Assembly (NCBI GenBank): GCA_964527215.1 | Contig: CAZGNZ010000072.1 | Location: 1-7,838, forward strand | Source of the DNA: CAZGNZ01 sp964527215 | Lineage (GTDB): Bacteria; Fidelibacterota; Marinisomatia; SCGC-AAA003-L08; JACNLC01 | Reading direction: 5' to 3' | DNA: 7,838 nt | In this document: in pieces, positions 5,330-7,838 of the stretch | Position numbering within the stretch: the first letter of the stretch is position 1 | Layout: each line of letters starts with the position of its first letter | The notes under the pieces: model-generated | Databases searched by the model: none | Told to the model about the DNA's origin: nothing | The model's input: only the letters and a program-made list of their open reading frames with translations | Translations under genes and position numbers: made by a program

Positions 5330-6136
5330 GGAAACCGCATCATCGTAGTAATGCATCGCATCCGGGATGGCGTCTTCGATATCCTTGATTCGCGTTTCAT
5401 CCGCAGGATGGGTGCTGAAAAATTCCGGTGGTTTCGTGTTTGTTCCGATGTCTGCCATCCGCCGCCAAAACGGAACGGCTGCATGAGGATCGTAGCCGGC
5501 CATGGCCATGAATACCAGTCCCAGATGATCTGCTTCACTTTCATGAAGACGGCTGTAGGGCAGCAGAACACCCAGCTGAGTGGTAACTCCAAAGGCATTC
5601 ATCCACATATCCTTTGTTTCCACAGGCCGTGTTTCCAATGCTTTGGTGAGTGCCATACCTCCCATATCGGCCAGCAGTGCCTGACTCATCCGCTCATTGC
5701 CATGTTCCGCCACGGCATGGGCAATCTCATGAGCCATAACCACAGCCAAACCGGCTTCGCTTTCAGTAATGGGCAGGATGCCGGTGTAAATCACTACTTT
5801 TCCCCCCGGCATGCACCATGCATTGATTTCCTCTGATTCCACCAGATTAAATTCCCAATCGTAAAACTGCAGTTCAGCCTCCATTCCATTCTGCGTGAAA
5901 AACATTTCAACTGCGGTCTGAAGCTTCAGCCCTACGCGCTGTACCATGGCATTGTCCCGACGGTTCTGACTGAGCTCGGATTCCGTGAGAAACTGGTCAT
6001 ATTGCTGGAAACTCATCTCCAGCATGGTCTTCGAAGGCACAATATTCAGCTGTCGACGACCGGTGATGGGTACGGTAGCGCATGCGGTGATCAGCATCAC
6101 TGCTGCGATGAAAATGATTGGCTTCTGGAAGTTCAT
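5321..6136 (-). CDS. M48-family zinc metallopeptidase, predicted lipoprotein
   Basis: A 271-residue protein taking the ATG at 6136-6134. Longer in-frame starts exist up to 6232, but this ATG has a GGAG five bases upstream and begins a proper lipoprotein signal. Residues 2-18 are hydrophobic and end in the lipobox ITAC (Cys19), so the mature protein should be anchored in the envelope. The catalytic domain has the zinc motif in VVMAHEIAHAVAEHGNERMS (His136, Glu137, His140) and the third ligand in the HESEADHLG helix (Glu201). NAWCMPGGKVVIYTGIL (residues 105-121) and FFSTHPADETRI (239-250) are typical of the BepA/LoiP/Oma1-like branch. These proteases degrade misfolded or damaged envelope proteins. 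All catalytic residues are present and the length is normal for the short form without TPRs. The gene is convergent with the small membrane protein at 5002 and lies downstream of the Smr gene on the same strand, about 190 bases away. Confidence 0.94.
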   Translation of the reverse strand: MNFQKPIIFIAAVMLITACATVPITGRRQLNIVPSKTMLEMSFQQYDQFLTESELSQNRRDNAMVQRVGLKLQTAVEMFFTQNGMEAELQFYDWEFNLVESEEINAWCMPGGKVVIYTGILPITESEAGLAVVMAHEIAHAVAEHGNERMSQALLADMGGMALTKALETRPVETKDMWMNAFGVTTQLGVLLPYSRLHESEADHLGLVFMAMAGYDPHAAVPFWRRMADIGTNTKPPEFFSTHPADETRIKDIEDAIPDAMHYYDDAVSNG

Positions 6137-6324
6137 AACGGCTCCAATTAAACTATTTCTACCGGGAAAATTTACTGCCGAAAAACAGCAAAAATGGAAA
6201 TCGGAAATTGTAAAATCCAACCTGCGCTGCAAGTTCAGGGAAAATGAATTGAAGATATGAACTTATAACCCGTAAGGTAAGTGCAGTTCGTGTTTCACAT
6301 TGTCACACTTCTGTTTGCCAACCG

Positions 6325-6630
6325 TCACCGGCCTTCCTTCTCGGGCAGCAGCGTCACAAGGGTCGCTCCCCAGTGCCCCCGGTCGTGTGATGCAAGGTGA
6401 AATTCCGCAACAATCGACAGCTTTCTCAGGATGGAGTGCACTGTTTCACGCAAGGCACCGATGCCCTTGCCGTGTATGATACGCACCTCCAGTATGCCTT
6501 TCTCCCGGCACAATTCCAGATAATCCGGTACCAGTGTTTTTACGTCTCTGGGATGAAAAAGGTGCAGGTCCAGGCTGCCGTTGATGGGCAGTTCGACAGG
6601 GGAGGGACCAGCATGGTTTTCTGAAGACAT
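6325..6630 (-). CDS. Stand-alone Smr-domain protein
   Basis: A 101-residue protein made almost entirely of one Smr (small MutS-related) domain. The three family motifs are intact: DLHLFHP (21-27), EVRIIHGKGIGALRETVH (48-65) and GHWGATLVTL (85-94). Smr domains are nucleases that nick DNA or cleave RNA; the DLH and HGKG motifs form the active surface. Recent work on related proteins links them to cleavage of mRNA on collided ribosomes. Here no MutS2 part is attached and none is nearby. The N-terminal 18 residues are a short Pro-rich tail. No clear Shine-Dalgarno precedes the ATG. It lies between the hemerythrin and M48 genes, all on the minus strand, with gaps of more than 100 bases that suggest separate transcripts. 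Confidence 0.92.
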   Translation of the reverse strand: MSSENHAGPSPVELPINGSLDLHLFHPRDVKTLVPDYLELCREKGILEVRIIHGKGIGALRETVHSILRKLSIVAEFHLASHDRGHWGATLVTLLPEKEGR

Positions 6631-6659
6631 TGCTGAGTTCGTTTATCTTTCCACAATGA

Positions 6660-6675
6660 GTAACAGGGCTGTTAC
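6660..6675. repeat. Perfect 7-base inverted repeat between the hemerythrin and Smr genes
   Basis: GTAACAG (6660-6666) and CTGTTAC (6669-6675) flank a GG centre. The palindrome is 30 bases upstream of the Smr start and about 87 bases after the hemerythrin stop. It could be an operator for the Smr gene or an RNA hairpin ending the hemerythrin transcript. No T-run is attached on either side. Confidence 0.35.
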
Positions 6676-6761
6676 CAACATGTTCGTGGATTCATTACGT
6701 GCCACAGATTGCGGCTTATGATTGTCCGTTCGGGTCAGAAAAGGTATTACAGATTCTGACA

Positions 6762-7160
6762 TCATTCCAGCATAAAGTTTTCCGGAATATATTCACAGTA
6801 CTTCATATCAGCATCCAGGATGTGGCCTGTCAGCCAATCGAAAATAAAATTTTCCAAATCATTGGTCTCAAGCTGATTTACAGAATATTTATGTTTCAGC
6901 TGATCCAGTTTATTCACAAGGATTTTATGCAGTTCACGATGTTCTTCCAGATCAGGATATTGAACAGCCTGCATGACATCTTCTTCATATTTAAAGTGAA
7001 TCTTCACATACAGTATGAGATTGAGCAGGACTTGTTGAATATCTTCATCGGTGACTTCACCTTCAAGTATACCGGCTATATTAATTAATCTTTTATGTTG
7101 ATTATCTAAATCCGTGCATCCCACAGAGATTGAATCTTCCCATAATGATGAAACAGTCAT
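6762..7160 (-). CDS. Bacteriohemerythrin (di-iron oxygen-binding protein)
   Basis: A 132-residue single-domain hemerythrin of normal length. It opens with the family's W-x-x-S-[IV]-x-V-G pattern (LWEDSISVGC). All seven di-iron ligands can be placed: His22 in DNQHKRL, His55 and Glu59 in HFKYEE, His74 and His78 in HRELHK, and His113 and Asp118 in GHILDAD. The protein should bind oxygen reversibly at a di-iron centre in the cytoplasm, for storage, delivery or sensing. No signalling domain is fused. GGAG lies seven bases before the ATG. It is read away from the debris at the right end of the window, and the AT-rich gap upstream (7161-7277) should hold its promoter. Confidence 0.95.
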   Translation of the reverse strand: MTVSSLWEDSISVGCTDLDNQHKRLINIAGILEGEVTDEDIQQVLLNLILYVKIHFKYEEDVMQAVQYPDLEEHRELHKILVNKLDQLKHKYSVNQLETNDLENFIFDWLTGHILDADMKYCEYIPENFMLE

Positions 7161-7277
7161 GTTGCAACTCCATATAATGTTTAGCTTATTTACGAAAAAT
7201 AATTCATACTGCCAAATAACAGAAAACAGCTTATTAACTCTTTTTAAAAACCGCTCAATGTTTTCTTTGGAGGAAAA

Positions 7278-7337
7278 ATGCTGACGGTTGAAAATTACTC
7301 AACCTACCTTCAGAAACTCAACAGTTCATTATCATAA
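7278..7337 (+). pseudogene. 19-codon ORF with a strong ribosome binding site; possible truncated gene start or small peptide
   Basis: GGAGG (7269-7273) lies four bases before ATG 7278, one of the best ribosome binding sites in the window. The frame encodes MLTVENYSTYLQKLNSSLS and then stops at 7335-7337. The composition looks like the amphipathic N-terminus of a normal protein. The next 240 bases carry an unrelated fragment on the other strand, so this may be the surviving start of a gene cut by a rearrangement. It could also be a genuine small peptide or a leader. No function is claimed. Confidence 0.35.
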
Positions 7338-7560
7338 TTTTATGCACTTGCTCCCCAATTTCCAATAAATACAGGCCGGCTGGAATGTCAGCAGAATAGC
7401 CAAACATGATTCTCACTACCTCACGGGGATAGACACTGGCACTGGTAATCGTGCCAACTGACACGGATTCCGCTTTGATCAGATGGTTTGAGCCGTCCTG
7501 AAAGACCACCATGAAATGCTCTCGGTCGGGATCATCCATCAGCGTTCTCAGCTGGTTCAC
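7318..7560 (-). pseudogene. Orphan C-terminal protein fragment of unknown family
   Basis: The frame is open from just after a TGA at about 7575 and can start at GTG 7560 (80 residues), with no evident ribosome binding site. The end reads SADIPAGLYLLEIGEQVHKI, which resembles the PAG-x-Y-x-L-x-x-G close of secreted-protein C-terminal modules (FlgD-like or Por-type sorting domains), normally found at the end of much longer proteins. The N-terminal half (DREHFMVVFQDGSNHLIKAE) is soluble and unplaced. I read it as the tail of a larger gene whose 5' part is gone. An intact small protein cannot be excluded. The resemblance is by eye only. Confidence 0.4.
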
Positions 7561-7592
7561 GGCAACCGCCCCTCAAACCCTTCTTTCTTAAT

Positions 7593-7784
7593 TCAGTTCT
7601 CATAAATTTCCGTGGTCTTAATTGATCGACACCCCAGTAGGGTCTGCAATACTTCCTTGGGGACGCTTTTGTTCAGCATGTCGTGGGCCGATGGTTGGGC
7701 GGAAGGATGTGGTAGGGGTGAAGCAAATCTCTGCTCTCTGAGGCCATCGTATGCGTTTTTAAGAGCATTTTGGATTGAATACAG
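7593..7784 (-). pseudogene. C-terminal remnant of a tyrosine recombinase (phage-type integrase)
   Basis: The frame from the TAG at 7787-7785 down to the TGA at 7595-7593 encodes SIQNALKNAYDGLREQ, then DMLNKSVPKEVLQTLLGCRS, then IKTTEIYEN. This matches the end of tyrosine recombinases: a helix before the active site, then the usual HMLNKGVPKEVLQ-x-LLGH-x-SIKTTEIY, with the nucleophile tyrosine in TTEIYEN kept. The expected H-x-L-R-H-[ST] box lies in DNA whose bases still resemble it (about 7687-7715), but small indels turn it into LPHPSAQPSA, so the catalytic arginine is lost. The LLGH histidine has also become Cys (LLGCRS). With the TAG upstream the gene is clearly inactive. The rest of the gene is not recognisable up to the window edge. 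It is a relic of an integrated element. Confidence 0.7.
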
Positions 7785-7838
7785 CTAACCCGAATATTTC
7801 ATGAGAAATCTATTCCGATGATGGATCTGCTCAATTCT

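Noticed and set aside
6137..6232. Longer N-terminus for the M48 peptidase
   Set aside because: The extra 32 residues would bury the lipoprotein signal. The ATG at 6136 has a GGAG at good spacing and is followed by a standard lipobox.
1..7838. CRISPR array linked to the CHAT operon
   Set aside because: The CHAT/sigma gene set prompted a look for regularly spaced repeats and Cas genes; none are present in the window.

Overview
The window looks like an accessory stretch of a bacterial chromosome. GC content is moderate, and most starts have only weak or moderate Shine-Dalgarno matches. Gene content (CHAT/PEGA protein beside an ECF sigma factor, bacteriohemerythrin, M48 lipoprotein, stand-alone Smr protein, short CCGCC/GGCGG palindromes) would suit an FCB-type or related uncultured Gram-negative lineage. 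That is an inference; no marker gene fixes the taxonomy. No rRNA, tRNA or CRISPR array is visible.

Layout. The left end (about 43-592, minus strand) is the decayed 3' part of a serine hydrolase of the class C beta-lactamase type joined to a starch-binding-like domain. It is broken by a frameshift and has lost four conserved tryptophans. Next comes a minus-strand operon read from 3730 down to 781: an ECF sigma factor, a soluble anti-sigma-like protein without zinc ligands, and a membrane-anchored CHAT (caspase-like) protein with a PEGA domain. Divergent from it, across a short AT-rich gap, is an AbrB-like regulator (3798-4259). A two-helix membrane protein (4294-4467) follows it.

Directly after that, and easily missed by gene finders, is a small Rdx/SelW-type gene (4475-4699). 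Its redox motif is Cys-Val-Ile-TGA. The TGA sits exactly where this family has selenocysteine or cysteine. It is followed by a SECIS-like stem-loop, and the gene's ribosome binding site overlaps the stop codon of the preceding gene. I read it as a selenoprotein, and it is the main find of the window. A 300-base stretch with no recognisable gene then leads to another two-helix membrane protein (5002-5235).

The right half carries three minus-strand housekeeping or stress-type genes: an M48 metallopeptidase lipoprotein, an Smr-domain protein and a bacteriohemerythrin. The right end is debris: a 19-codon ORF with a strong ribosome binding site, an orphan C-terminal protein fragment, and the C-terminal part of a tyrosine recombinase whose catalytic arginine region is destroyed. 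Degraded genes at both ends suggest the intact block lies in a region of past insertion and decay.

Working model (inference). The sigma, anti-sigma-like and CHAT proteins form a proteolysis-controlled transcription switch, analogous in gene content to the RpoE-Csx30-Csx29 set of type III-E CRISPR systems but with no CRISPR component in this window. The divergent AbrB-like protein may control the shared intergenic region. The selenoprotein and hemerythrin point to redox or oxygen handling, but nothing in the sequence ties them to the switch.
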